Part shown: one piece after another, positions 16,988 through 25,339 of the stretch
Layout: the number at the start of each line of letters is the position of its first letter
Numbering within the stretch: the stretch's first letter is position 1
Assembly (NCBI RefSeq): GCF_001613245.1
Contig: NZ_BDBZ01000028.1
Span: 100,900 to 164,899 of the forward strand
Length of the DNA stretch: 64,000 bases
Reading direction: 5' to 3'
Source: Nocardia speluncae NBRC 108251
GTDB taxonomy: Bacteria; Actinomycetota; Actinomycetes; Mycobacteriales; Mycobacteriaceae
Notes under the pieces: model-generated
Databases searched by the model: none
Seen by the model: the letters and a program-made list of their open reading frames with translations, nothing else
What the model was told of the DNA's origin: nothing
Program-made: the position numbers and the translations under genes

Positions 16988-17977
16988 ATGAGCACGCCAG
17001 TTCGCGACCTGATCATCGTCGGCTCCGGACCGGCCGGTTACACCGCCGCCGTGTACGCCGCCCGCGCCGAACTCGAGCCGCTGGTGTTCGAGGGCACCCA
17101 GTTCGGCGGTGCCCTGATGACCACCACCGAGGTCGAGAATTTCCCGGGATTCCGCGACGGAATCATGGGCCCCGATCTGATGGAACAGATGCGGGAACAG
17201 GCCAAACGCTTCGGTGCGGATATCCGCACCGAAGACGTGGACGCCATCGATCTGACCGGCCAGGTGAAGAAGGTCACCGTCGGAGACGATGTCTATGAGG
17301 CACATGCGGTGATCCTGGCCATGGGGTCGGCCGCCCGCTATCTGAATGTCCCCGGTGAGCAGGAACTACTCGGTCGCGGTGTCAGCGCCTGCGCCACCTG
17401 CGACGGCTTCTTCTTCAAGGGCCAGGACATTGTGGTGGTCGGCGGCGGCGATTCGGCCATGGAAGAGGCGCTCTTCCTCACCAAGTTCGCCTCCAGCGTC
17501 ACCCTCGTACACCGGCGCGACGAATTCCGTGCCTCGCGCATCATGCTCGAACGCGCCAAGAACAATGAGAAGATCCGGTTTCGCACCAACGCCGAAGTGA
17601 TCCAGGTGCACGGCGAGACAAGCGTCACCTCGTTGACCCTTCGTGATACCCGCACCGGGGAAACATCCGAGCTCCCCGTCACCGGTCTCTTCGTCGCCAT
17701 CGGTCACGACCCCCGCAGCGAACTCGTCCGCGGCCAGGTGGATCTGAACGCGGAAGGCTATGTCCTCGTGCGTGATCCGGGCACCGAGACCTCGGTCGCC
17801 GGCGTCTATGCCGCAGGTGACCTCGTGGACCATACCTACATGCAGGCCATCACCGCGGCCGGCACCGGCTGCCGGGCCGCCATCGACGCCGAGCGCTGGC
17901 TGGCCGAAAAGGGCGATATCACCAGCAATACGCTGTCGCACGCCGACCAGCCCGTCGCTGTTTCGGCAGCCGATTGA
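16988..17977 (+). CDS. trxB: Thioredoxin-disulfide reductase
   Basis: FAD- and NADPH-dependent reductase that keeps thioredoxin reduced. It has the N-terminal FAD-binding GSGPAGYTAA (from residue 12), the redox-active CATC at residues 135-138, the NADPH-binding GGGDSAMEEA and the C-terminal GVYAAGDLVDHTY. Length is 329 aa, typical of the low-molecular-weight class. ATG 16988 is preferred over the in-frame ATG 16880, since GGAAGG lies about 6 nt upstream and the FAD motif begins at the right depth. trxA follows 95 nt later, forming a complete thioredoxin system next to sigM, as in mycobacteria (trxB2-trxC). Confidence 0.95.
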   Translation: MSTPVRDLIIVGSGPAGYTAAVYAARAELEPLVFEGTQFGGALMTTTEVENFPGFRDGIMGPDLMEQMREQAKRFGADIRTEDVDAIDLTGQVKKVTVGDDVYEAHAVILAMGSAARYLNVPGEQELLGRGVSACATCDGFFFKGQDIVVVGGGDSAMEEALFLTKFASSVTLVHRRDEFRASRIMLERAKNNEKIRFRTNAEVIQVHGETSVTSLTLRDTRTGETSELPVTGLFVAIGHDPRSELVRGQVDLNAEGYVLVRDPGTETSVAGVYAAGDLVDHTYMQAITAAGTGCRAAIDAERWLAEKGDITSNTLSHADQPVAVSAAD

Positions 17978-18072
17978 GTCCGGTGGGCTCACCGGGCAAC
18001 TGAGCCACAGGGTTCCGGTTGCCCGCCCCAGCCTCGGGCGCACGAGCGTCCGGAGAACCAAGGAGAACAGCC

Positions 18073-18405
18073 ATGTCCGAGACCACCAACACGGTTACCG
18101 TCACCGATACCTCGTTCGTCGATGCTGTCCTGCAGAGCGAGAAGCCGGTGCTGGTCGACTTCTGGGCGACCTGGTGCGGACCGTGCAAGATGGTCGCCCC
18201 GGTGCTGGAGGAGATCGCGGGCTCACACGCCGACAAGCTCACCGTCGCCAAGCTCGATATCGATGCCAATCCTGATACCGCCCGCGATTACCAGGTCATG
18301 AGCGTGCCGACTATGATCCTTTTTGCCGGTGGCAAGCCGGTGAAGCAGATCGTCGGAGCCAAGGGGAAGGCCGCACTCCTGCGGGAAATCGAAGACATCA
18401 TCTGA
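18073..18405 (+). CDS. trxA: Thioredoxin
   Basis: Small cytoplasmic dithiol-disulfide oxidoreductase, partner of the TrxB encoded just upstream. The active site WCGPC is at residues 34-38 within VLVDFWATWCGPCKMVAP; the cis-proline region SVPTMILFAGGKPV is also present. Length is 110 aa. ATG 18073 follows AAGGAG by 7 nt, and the in-frame ATG at 18019 adds only unrelated sequence. The mycobacterial gene in this position is called trxC. Confidence 0.95.
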   Translation: MSETTNTVTVTDTSFVDAVLQSEKPVLVDFWATWCGPCKMVAPVLEEIAGSHADKLTVAKLDIDANPDTARDYQVMSVPTMILFAGGKPVKQIVGAKGKAALLREIEDII

Positions 18406-18580
18406 CGTCTCGAATAGGCCATCCGGCGGCCGTCACGCGGCGACGCGCCGTAGTATGCCCTGACCAAGATTGTCGAATTCCGGTCCGGGTCTGACAGAAT
18501 CGACCACGCTCCGTCGTGCGAGGGTGTACGCCATCGCATGAGTGGGTACCCGGGATTGACGGAAGGAAGGGCCCTCACGC

Positions 18581-19774
18581 ATGCACCGACTTCGTCACGG
18601 CGACACCGGTCCAGCCGTAGCAGAGGTTCGGAGCACCCTGGCCAGTCTGGGGTTCCTGCACGCGCACAACGGCGCGCAGACCAATGGTTCGGACGAGTAC
18701 TGGAAAGACACCGAAGCCACCTTCGATTATCAGCTCGACTCCGCGGTGCGCGCCTTCCAGCAGCACCGCGGACTCCTGGTCGACGGTGAGGTCGGTCCCG
18801 CGACCTACCGGGCGTTGAAAGAAGCGTCCTATCGTTTGGGTGCCCGCACCCTCATCTACCAGCTCTCGGCGCCGCTGTACGGCGACGATGTGGCGACGCT
18901 GCAGCGTCGATTGCAGGACCTCGGCTTCTATGTGCACCGGGTGGACGGTTTCTTCGGACCGCATACCCATGAGGGTTTGACATCGTTTCAACGTGAAATA
19001 GGTCTGGCCGCGGATGGTATCTGCGGTCCGGATACGCTGCGTTCGCTCGAATTGCTCGGTGCCCGGGTCACCGGTGGTAATCCGCACCGGATCGCCGAGG
19101 AAGAAGTGGTGCACCGCGCCGGCCCGCAGCTCACCGGTAAACGCATCGTCATCGATCCGGGATTGGGTGGGCCCGATCGTGGCCGTGCCGTTCCCACCGA
19201 GTTCGGCGATGTGTACGAGCAGGAGATCCTGTGGGATCTGGCCAGCCGGCTGGAGGGCCGGATGGCCGCAACGGGGATGGAAACTTTCTTGTCCCGCCCG
19301 TGGGGGAGTAACCCCACCGATGCGGAGCGTGCCGAAACTTCCAACGCTTTCGACGCGGATCTGATGATCTCTCTGCGGTGCGCCTCCAATTCCAGCCCCA
19401 TGGCCAACGGTGTGGCCGGGTTCTATTTCGGTAACTCGCACGGGTCGGTTTCCATGATCGGCCAGGTGCTCGCCGGGTTCATTCAGCGTGAAGTGGTGGC
19501 CCGGACCTCGTTGCAGGATTGCCGGACCCATCCACGTACCTGGGATCTGCTGCGGCTCACCAAGATGCCGACAGTTCAGGTGGATCTGGGGTACGTGACC
19601 AACCAATACGATGCGTCGGTGCTGGCCGATCCGCGGATGCGCGATGTCATCGCGGAAGCAATCCTGATCTCGGTGAAACGCCTCTACCTACTGGGTCAAG
19701 ACGATCAGCCCACCGGCACATACACTTTCGCCGAGCTGTTGGCCGAGGAACTCGCCGCCGCCGACAGCGGTTAG
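18581..19774 (+). CDS. cwlM: CwlM-like amidase-fold regulator of peptidoglycan synthesis
   Basis: In mycobacteria CwlM is a cytoplasmic PknB substrate that stimulates MurA. There are two N-terminal peptidoglycan-binding-type repeats (about residues 1-70, VRAFQQHRGLLVDGEVGPAT; and 80-150, TSFQREIGLAADGICGPDTL) and a C-terminal Amidase_3 fold (about 180-385). The usual zinc ligands look lost: the DPGHGG position reads DPGLGG (Leu195), the ISxH position reads ISLR (Arg266) and the E of the VELG-type motif is Asp335. No signal peptide is present. Thr378, Thr380 and Thr382 lie in the C-terminal region where mycobacterial CwlM is phosphorylated. Confidence 0.92.
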   Translation: MHRLRHGDTGPAVAEVRSTLASLGFLHAHNGAQTNGSDEYWKDTEATFDYQLDSAVRAFQQHRGLLVDGEVGPATYRALKEASYRLGARTLIYQLSAPLYGDDVATLQRRLQDLGFYVHRVDGFFGPHTHEGLTSFQREIGLAADGICGPDTLRSLELLGARVTGGNPHRIAEEEVVHRAGPQLTGKRIVIDPGLGGPDRGRAVPTEFGDVYEQEILWDLASRLEGRMAATGMETFLSRPWGSNPTDAERAETSNAFDADLMISLRCASNSSPMANGVAGFYFGNSHGSVSMIGQVLAGFIQREVVARTSLQDCRTHPRTWDLLRLTKMPTVQVDLGYVTNQYDASVLADPRMRDVIAEAILISVKRLYLLGQDDQPTGTYTFAELLAEELAAADSG

Positions 19775-19794
19775 CGAAGCCCCGGCCGTCGGCC

Positions 19795-20562
19795 TCAGAG
19801 AGTGGGTATCCGGGTCGGGGCGGTCATCGCGGCGGCAGCCAGCAGCTGGTCCAGGGCTCGCTCGACATCCTCTTTCCAGCCGTGATCGGTATCGAGTTCC
19901 AGCCGCAAGCGAGGGAAACGATGATGCGGCGCCACTACCTCGAACCCGACCTCCTGCAAGAAGTCGGCGTCGATCATGCAGTTCTCCGGGCTGCACTCCA
20001 TTACCGAACGCCGGGCTCCACGCCCGGGAACACCGATTCTTTCCATGAGACGCATGGTGCCGGTCGGCCGGTCGGAGAGGGCGGTGCTTTCGTGCGCTCC
20101 CTGGATACCGAACGCTTCCAGCGCGCGCACACCGCGGTGGACCAGATCGTTGACGACCCCCTGCACCAACCGGTAGGCGATATCACCGTCCAGATCGGGG
20201 TACTCGGTGCCGAGAGTGGTCAGCAAGATGGCGTCGGGGCTCACCGGCGAAGTGGGGAAGAGGCCGGCTCGCGGTACCACTCGAGGCGGCGCGTATAGCG
20301 CGCACCCGACGGTTTTGTCATCCATCGTTGCGAGCTGCCCGCACGAACCCCATTCGAGCATCACCGTCGAGATCCAGGCTTCCTTCTCGAATACCGGATC
20401 ACTGAAACCCCAGGAGTCCGCGGCCACCGCTGGATCGATCTCCCAGAACACGCACCGGCGAGCATGCGCCGGCAGGCGGCTGATGCTTTCCAGGGTTAAC
20501 CCTGTGACGCTGGTCGACACCGCTCTACTCAGCCTCCAGCTATCCGATTCGTCTATGCTCAC
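19795..20562 (-). CDS. Conserved protein, GNAT-like (Rv3916c homologue)
   Basis: A 255-aa cytoplasmic protein at the position of mycobacterial Rv3916c, between cwlM and parB. RLPAHARRCVFWEIDPA near the N-terminus and the middle part (VGCALYAPPRVVPRAG, then a conserved region ending LMERIGVPGRG) resemble the acetyltransferase-like fold annotated for this family. No acetyl-CoA-binding signature could be confirmed by eye. The longest start is GTG 20562; a GTG about 16 codons later is possible. It is convergent with cwlM, the stops lying 20 nt apart. Confidence 0.75.
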   Translation of the reverse strand: MSIDESDSWRLSRAVSTSVTGLTLESISRLPAHARRCVFWEIDPAVAADSWGFSDPVFEKEAWISTVMLEWGSCGQLATMDDKTVGCALYAPPRVVPRAGLFPTSPVSPDAILLTTLGTEYPDLDGDIAYRLVQGVVNDLVHRGVRALEAFGIQGAHESTALSDRPTGTMRLMERIGVPGRGARRSVMECSPENCMIDADFLQEVGFEVVAPHHRFPRLRLELDTDHGWKEDVERALDQLLAAAAMTAPTRIPTL

Positions 20563-20669
20563 GCCGCATCAATGGTTTCTCGCCAGCAAGAATATGCGAT
20601 CAAGCGAACCCGCCTCATTCCGCGTCACTAAGTCTTCGGTCAAGGACTGCCTCGGCCTCGATCAGTTGC

Positions 20670-20682
20670 CGTCACAGTGACG
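20670..20682. repeat. 13-bp palindrome with GTCACAGTGAC core
   Basis: CGTCACAGTGACG lies in the 164-nt gap between the Rv3916c-like gene and the 3' end of parB. The core differs only in its central base from the core of the longer palindrome at 23695-23727 on the other side of parAB. It may be an operator; no regulator is known. Confidence 0.4.
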
Positions 20683-20726
20683 TTTCTTGGCTGAGGCAGG
20701 GGTCATGCAGACTACAAGCCGAAATT

Positions 20727-21794
20727 TCAACTATTCAGCGAAGTTTGCAGCATCATTCCGACAATCCGCTCCAGATCGTCGACCGACCCGAACTCAACGA
20801 CAATCTTGCCCTTCCGCTTTCCGAGACTCACCGAAACCTGCGTATCGAAAGATGACGACAACCGGTCGGCGACATCCTGTAGACCGGGGGAGTGAATGGG
20901 CGGCCGCCGCGGCGCGGACGGCTTGGCCGGCTCTTGTTCCCGGTTCACCAACTTCACAGCTTCTTCGGTGGACCGCACCGAAAGCCCCTCGGCGACGATC
21001 CGGGCGGCCAACACCTCCTGTGTATCAGCACCGCCCTCCAAACCGAGCAGCGCCCGGGCATGCCCGGCGGACAGCACCCCGGCCGCGACCCGGCGCTGCA
21101 CCGGGATCGGGAGCTTCAGCAGGCGGATCATATTGGTCACCACGGGCCGCGAACGCCCTAGTCGCGACGCCAGCTCCTCCTGGGTAACCCCGAACTCCTC
21201 CAGCAACTGCTGATAGGCCGCCGCCTCCTCGAGCGGGTTGAGCTGCACCCGATGGATATTCTCCAGCAGTGCGTCGCGCAGCATCGCGTCATCGTTGGTT
21301 TCCCGGACGATGGCGGGAATGACCTCCAGCCCTGCCTCCTGGCAGGCCCGCCAGCGTCGCTCACCCATGATCAGCTGATAGCGGTCACCTCCCGGCTCCA
21401 GTTGCCGGACTACGATCGGCTGCATCAACCCGAATTCGCGAATCGAGTGGACCAGCTCGGCGAGCGCCTCATCGTCGAAATACTGCCGCGGCTGCTTCGG
21501 ATTGGGCTCGATCTTTCCGGGAGCAATTTCCCGGTACACCGCATCGCCGACGGAGGCCAGATCGGCGCTCTCCACTGCGTCGGGAACCTGATGCAGATAA
21601 GTGGAGGCGGGGCGCGGACCTGGATCCAGACCGATCACCGCATCAGCGGCCTCGGCACCCAGCCCGGTTGCCACCGGAGCCGGACCCGTCGGGATCAACG
21701 CCGCCAGACCGCGTCCCAGCCCACCCTTTTTCGACTGACTCACCGGCCTACCCTTTCCATTGCCCGCATCCACAGCTATGCCCGGTCCGTTCAC
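20727..21794 (-). CDS. parB: Chromosome-partitioning protein ParB
   Basis: CTP-dependent DNA clamp that loads at parS sites, spreads, and partners ParA in origin segregation. The CTP-binding/ParB domain is visible from PNPKQPRQYFDDEALAELV through QLIMGERRWRA and VIPAIVRETND. The parS-binding helix-turn-helix follows (GVTQEELASRLGRSRPVVTN), then a C-terminal dimerisation segment. The N-terminal GLGRGLAALIPTG is the short motif that contacts ParA. It is 355 aa. The start is GTG 21794, overlapping the parA stop (GTGA) with GGAAGG 6 nt upstream; GTG 21743 is an alternative. Candidate parS sites are present nearby. Confidence 0.95.
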   Translation of the reverse strand: MNGPGIAVDAGNGKGRPVSQSKKGGLGRGLAALIPTGPAPVATGLGAEAADAVIGLDPGPRPASTYLHQVPDAVESADLASVGDAVYREIAPGKIEPNPKQPRQYFDDEALAELVHSIREFGLMQPIVVRQLEPGGDRYQLIMGERRWRACQEAGLEVIPAIVRETNDDAMLRDALLENIHRVQLNPLEEAAAYQQLLEEFGVTQEELASRLGRSRPVVTNMIRLLKLPIPVQRRVAAGVLSAGHARALLGLEGGADTQEVLAARIVAEGLSVRSTEEAVKLVNREQEPAKPSAPRRPPIHSPGLQDVADRLSSSFDTQVSVSLGKRKGKIVVEFGSVDDLERIVGMMLQTSLNS

Positions 21795-22798
21795 TGAACG
21801 CCTTCCGTTAGCACCGCCGGCCGCGCCGCGCCGCGCGCGGCCATTTCCCGGCCGGCGTCCAGATAACTGAGGGCGCCGCGGGAACCCGGGTCGTAATCGA
21901 GGACAGTCATACCGTATCCGGGCGCCTCGGAGACCTTGACGCTGCGCGGAATCACCGACCGCAGTACAACGTCGCCGAAGTGGTTGCGTACCTCTTCGGC
22001 GACCTGATCGGCCAGTTTGGTCCGACCGTCGTACATCGTGAGAACGACTGTCGATACATGGAGTTCAGGGTTCAAATGGGATTGGACCAAGCCGATATTC
22101 CGGATCAATTGGCCCACACCCTCGAGGGCGTAGTACTCGCATTGGATCGGAATCAGGACTTCCCGGGCCGCGACCATGGCATTGATCGTGAGCAGGCCCA
22201 GCGACGGCGGGCAGTCGATCAGCACGTAGTCGATGTCGTAGCCGGCGATATTGGCTTCCTGGATAGCACCTTTGAGTCGTGCCTCTCGAGCCACCATCGA
22301 GACCAGCTCGATCTCGGCGCCGGCGAGATCGATGGTTGCCGGTATGCAGAGCAGATTGTCACTATGCGGGCTCTGCTGGATCGCGTCCTGAACCTTGATC
22401 TCACCGATCAACAGTTCGTAGGTCGACGGGATACCGGAGTGATGCTCGACGCCGAGCGCGGTACTGGCATTACCCTGCGGATCCAGGTCGATCACGAGCA
22501 CCTTCATCCCCTGATGCGCCAGGGCTGCGGCCAGATTGACCGTTGTCGTAGTCTTGCCGACTCCGCCTTTCTGGTTGGCTACAGTGATGATGCGTTGCTC
22601 ATGAGGTTTCGGCACTGTCACCTTTCCTGGATGCATTAACTGACTCGCCCGGTGCGCCTCGGCAGCGATCGGCGTCTCGGTGGGGGAGATATGGCCATAC
22701 GGTGTGCTTCCGAGTGCCTCCGGGCCGATATTGCTGCCATCCAGCATTCCCCGCACGCGCGATGTTTCCCGTGAAACATTCGCTGAACCGTTCGACAT
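21791..22798 (-). CDS. parA: Chromosome-partitioning ATPase ParA
   Basis: Walker-type ATPase that moves ParB-parS complexes along the nucleoid. The deviant Walker A motif KGGVGKTTTT lies near residue 76, followed by VIDLDPQGNAST and LIDCPPSLGLLTINA. Length is 335 aa with about 65 non-conserved N-terminal residues. ATG 22798 has AGGAG 7 nt upstream. Codons 7-12 lie on a parS-like 16-mer (22763-22778), so ParB could bind the 5' end of its own operon. parB follows with a 4-nt overlap. Confidence 0.95.
   Translation of the reverse strand: MSNGSANVSRETSRVRGMLDGSNIGPEALGSTPYGHISPTETPIAAEAHRASQLMHPGKVTVPKPHEQRIITVANQKGGVGKTTTTVNLAAALAHQGMKVLVIDLDPQGNASTALGVEHHSGIPSTYELLIGEIKVQDAIQQSPHSDNLLCIPATIDLAGAEIELVSMVAREARLKGAIQEANIAGYDIDYVLIDCPPSLGLLTINAMVAAREVLIPIQCEYYALEGVGQLIRNIGLVQSHLNPELHVSTVVLTMYDGRTKLADQVAEEVRNHFGDVVLRSVIPRSVKVSEAPGYGMTVLDYDPGSRGALSYLDAGREMAARGAARPAVLTEGVQ
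22763..22778. promoter_or_regulatory. parS: parS-like site inside parA 5' coding region
   Basis: TGTTTCCCGTGAAACA matches the 16-bp ParB target TGTTTCACGTGAAACA at 15 of 16 positions. It lies within the first codons of parA. Confidence 0.85.
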
Positions 22799-23189
22799 AG
22801 ACCGCTCCTAACGCGAGAACTGCAAGATCACGTGGCCTGATAGACGCCGACGCTGTGTCGTCGAAACAAGCCGTGCTGGACCGAACAACGATCGGCGACC
22901 AGGACTGCGACATCCGTGCGAGGCGGGTGACTTCGCTGCACTGCGTAGTCACGCGAAGCTACCTCCTCCGACGCGGACACCGTGCCGCCGGTCGCTCGAA
23001 CGGAGCTGCACCGCTGCAACACCAAGATTTCTTTCGTGGCACCGACGCTCACGCCCGACGTTCAATAGCTTGCCAGCAGTGGGCGCCAGAAGAAAGCTGA
23101 ATCGCTACGACGCGCCCGCGACACGCGGAACTCTCCCGAATTCATCGTCCGGAAACACGTTCGGCGCCTCACCGGCACTCACGAGTCGA

Positions 23190-23205
23190 TGTTTCACGGG
23201 AAACA
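23190..23205. promoter_or_regulatory. parS: parS-like site
   Basis: TGTTTCACGGGAAACA matches the parS consensus at 15 of 16 positions, and is the reverse complement of the site in parA. It is intergenic. Confidence 0.85.
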
Positions 23206-23694
23206 TCGGGTGATCCGCGGCGCTCCTGTCCTCTCTCCTCTTCCAGCATCTGCCGCACATGTATCGAAGAGGGACCGCGCCTGCGACGGCTCCGCGCGGC
23301 CACCGAAGGTACCGGCGGATTCTTGTGGCCGACGCAAGGCAATGATCCCAGAGGGGGTCACCTCCCTGTCAGGTAATACTTCGTCGGCGCCAGCGGGCCT
23401 CCACCCACGGCCACAATTGCGGCGGCCGGCACCCATCTCATCACCCCATGATCTCGCGCCCGGATCCACCCTCTGAATGGATACCGGCACCCAAGCGTCA
23501 GTGCTGCCTCAAATGCCGGGATACCACCACCACAGCCCGTTCACCTCTACCCACGCGCCTCAGGGGTACATGTCGTGGGCTGCCGTTCCCTACGTCCGGC
23601 TTACGCCGCCGCGCAGTTCATCTACGACACCCGAAACGCTGCCAACCGAACAGTGGTGGTGGTTCTGTATCCACACGCGGCCAGCCCCCGATCA

Positions 23695-23727
23695 CCGCAT
23701 CCTTCGTCACTGTGACGAAGGATGCGG
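23695..23727. repeat. 33-nt perfect palindrome
   Basis: Two 16-nt arms (left arm CCGCATCCTTCGTCAC) flank a single central T. No T-tract follows on either strand, and no gene ends here, so it is a poor candidate for a terminator. The core GTCACTGTGAC resembles the palindrome at 20670-20682. Its function is unknown; it could be a binding site for a dimeric protein or a hairpin. Confidence 0.6.
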
Positions 23728-23806
23728 CGCAACCAGAGTGACGCCGGTATATGTCCCCATTGGTCGCCAGTCATGATGGACCGCTTTCACCCTTCGGGGC
23801 TATCAA

Positions 23807-23822
23807 TGTTTCCCGTGAAACG
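23807..23822. promoter_or_regulatory. parS: parS-like site
   Basis: TGTTTCCCGTGAAACG matches the parS consensus at 14 of 16 positions, with the core intact apart from the frequent A-to-C at position 7. It is intergenic. Confidence 0.75.
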
Positions 23823-24067
23823 TCGGCCTTTACTAGAGAGCATCCGCGGCAGTGCACCTACGAATTGACGCATCCATCGACCACTGGAACTTCAGCCGCC
23901 CCCATCGACCTCGGCGCTATCTTCGTGGCGGAACTTCCGGCCACGCCAGTTCCCCTTTGCTCCGGCGATGCTGTGTGGTCTACAGCGACGGACATTCGGT
24001 GCTGGGTACCAGGAGTCGCGATGGTCCGGGCCCCCAGAACTCCCGAGGGTGCGTTTGAGTAAGCAGA

Positions 24068-24083
24068 TGTTTCACGGGAAACT
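24068..24083. promoter_or_regulatory. parS: parS-like site
   Basis: TGTTTCACGGGAAACT matches the parS consensus at 14 of 16 positions. It is intergenic, downstream of rsmG. Confidence 0.75.
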
Positions 24084-24409
24084 TCGATGCCACCCACTGA
24101 GGGAGCGGAGACGGACCCGGGGACTGCGGAACCACGCGATACCGGCCGACCGCCGTTCTTGCCCTTGCGAGCAGCCGCGTCGCGTTGGGGTGGGTGGCAT
24201 TTCGATGGAGTGGAATGGGCGGCTTGACGGGCTTGGCCGACGTGGCGGGCGGCGGTGTCGGACCGACCGGGGAGCACGTTCGGCGGCGCACACGCCGCGA
24301 GCCCGCCTCCGCCTCCGCCGCGGCGAAAGGCACTAGCCCGTATTCGACCTCGATCTCGGCCTGGCCGAGCCGAGAAGGACCGGGGGACCCAGGGCCCCGG
24401 GGGACCGGA

Positions 24410-25156
24410 TCAGGTTTGATCTGCTTCGGTCCGTCGCTGCGCCCGGGTGCGCTTCTTCGGCCGCCGGGACGGTCGCTCCGAACGCCGCAGACGTTCAGCG
24501 GAAAGAACTACCGTGGGAGGATCGATGATCCCGGCACCGCATTCCAGTACCGCGAAGTTACCGGCCCCCACTCGTTCGACCGCCACGCGATCACGTTCCA
24601 GTTCCTCGGCGACACTCGCCCCCTTGAGCGCAAGCATATGTCCGTGCTCATGCAGCAGCGGGACCGACCATTCAGCCAGCTTCGCCAAGGGCGCGACAGC
24701 TCGGGAGGTCACCACATCGGCTCCGCCGGCTTCCTGGATCACCCCTGGCTGCTCCGCGCGACCTCGCACCACAGTGACCTCGAGCCCCGCCGCGTCGATG
24801 AATTCCTTCAGGAAGACAGTTCGGCGCAGGAGCGGTTCGACGAGGGTGATCCGGAGGTCTGGGCGAGCGAGGGCCAGCGGAATACCCGGCAATCCCGCAC
24901 CACTGCCGATATCGACCACTGAGGCTCCCTCGCCGATCAGTTCGCCGACGACCGCGCAATTGAGGATATGCCGCTCCCATAGGCGAGGCACTTCCCGCGG
25001 GCCGATCAGTCCACGCTCCACACCGGCGGTGGCGAGAGCGGTCCAGTAGTCACGCGCCGATCCCAGGCGCTCGCCGAAGACCGATTCCGCTTCCGCCGGC
25101 GGCGACTGCGACACCGCGGCCGCCGAATCGCCGAGTTCTGGTTTCACGTGAAACAC
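24410..25156 (-). CDS. rsmG: 16S rRNA (guanine527-N7)-methyltransferase RsmG (GidB)
   Basis: Methylates G527 of 16S rRNA with S-adenosylmethionine; loss of the enzyme gives low-level streptomycin resistance in relatives. The SAM-binding motif VVDIGSGAGLPGIPLAL is near residue 80, with LWERHILNCAVV before it and VTSRAVAPLAKL after it. Length is 248 aa with a basic C-terminal tail. The first start is GTG 25156; the GTG at 25147 has the better ribosome site spacing (AGAAGGG about 8 nt upstream). The initiation region coincides with a near-perfect parS site. A terminator at 25267-25297 separates it from jag, so rsmG probably has its own promoter. Confidence 0.93.
   Translation of the reverse strand: MFHVKPELGDSAAAVSQSPPAEAESVFGERLGSARDYWTALATAGVERGLIGPREVPRLWERHILNCAVVGELIGEGASVVDIGSGAGLPGIPLALARPDLRITLVEPLLRRTVFLKEFIDAAGLEVTVVRGRAEQPGVIQEAGGADVVTSRAVAPLAKLAEWSVPLLHEHGHMLALKGASVAEELERDRVAVERVGAGNFAVLECGAGIIDPPTVVLSAERLRRSERPSRRPKKRTRAQRRTEADQT
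25140..25155. promoter_or_regulatory. parS: parS-like site at rsmG start codon
   Basis: GGTTTCACGTGAAACA matches parS at 15 of 16 positions, with the 14-bp core GTTTCACGTGAAAC perfect. It covers the first codons of rsmG. Confidence 0.85.
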
Positions 25157-25266
25157 CCTTCTGTTCGATCGTGATCGACGAGTTCTAGCGGATAGACCTG
25201 CTACGGCCTCTCACCGTAGCCCCCTACCACCGGACCGTCCTCGACCAGCCGCACCTGGATGCGCGA

Positions 25267-25297
25267 AAGGGCCCGAGTCCCTGCGACTCGGGCCCTT
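25267..25297 (-). terminator. Terminator of the rpmH-jag operon
   Basis: A 13-bp perfect stem (AAGGGCCCGAGTC with its complement) and a 5-nt loop, 43 nt downstream of the jag stop. Read on the minus strand it ends in TTTCG. It separates jag from rsmG-parA-parB, which are often co-transcribed in other bacteria. Confidence 0.8.
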
Positions 25298-25339
25298 CGC
25301 ATCCACCGGCCTTCCGGCCACTCGGCCGGTGCGGAGGTC

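Larger units (their letters stand above)
22799..24409. other. 1.6-kb gene-free region with parS cluster
   Basis: No convincing gene was found between parA and rsmG. Short open frames exist on both strands, but they lack ribosome sites, have no recognisable products and overlap each other. The region holds three parS-like 16-mers (23190, 23807, 24068), is bordered by two more (22763, 25140), and contains a 33-nt perfect palindrome at 23695-23727. It must also carry the parA promoter near 22800-22900. It is best read as the centromere-like ParB loading zone. Confidence 0.65.

Noticed and set aside
20491..20504. Palindrome CAGGGTTAACCCTG
   Set aside because: It is inside the coding region of the Rv3916c-like gene and is short; a chance occurrence is likely.
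23448..24062. Open frames of 68-103 codons on the plus strand in the parA-rsmG gap
   Set aside because: They overlap each other in different frames, lack ribosome sites, run through the palindrome or parS sites, and resemble no known protein.
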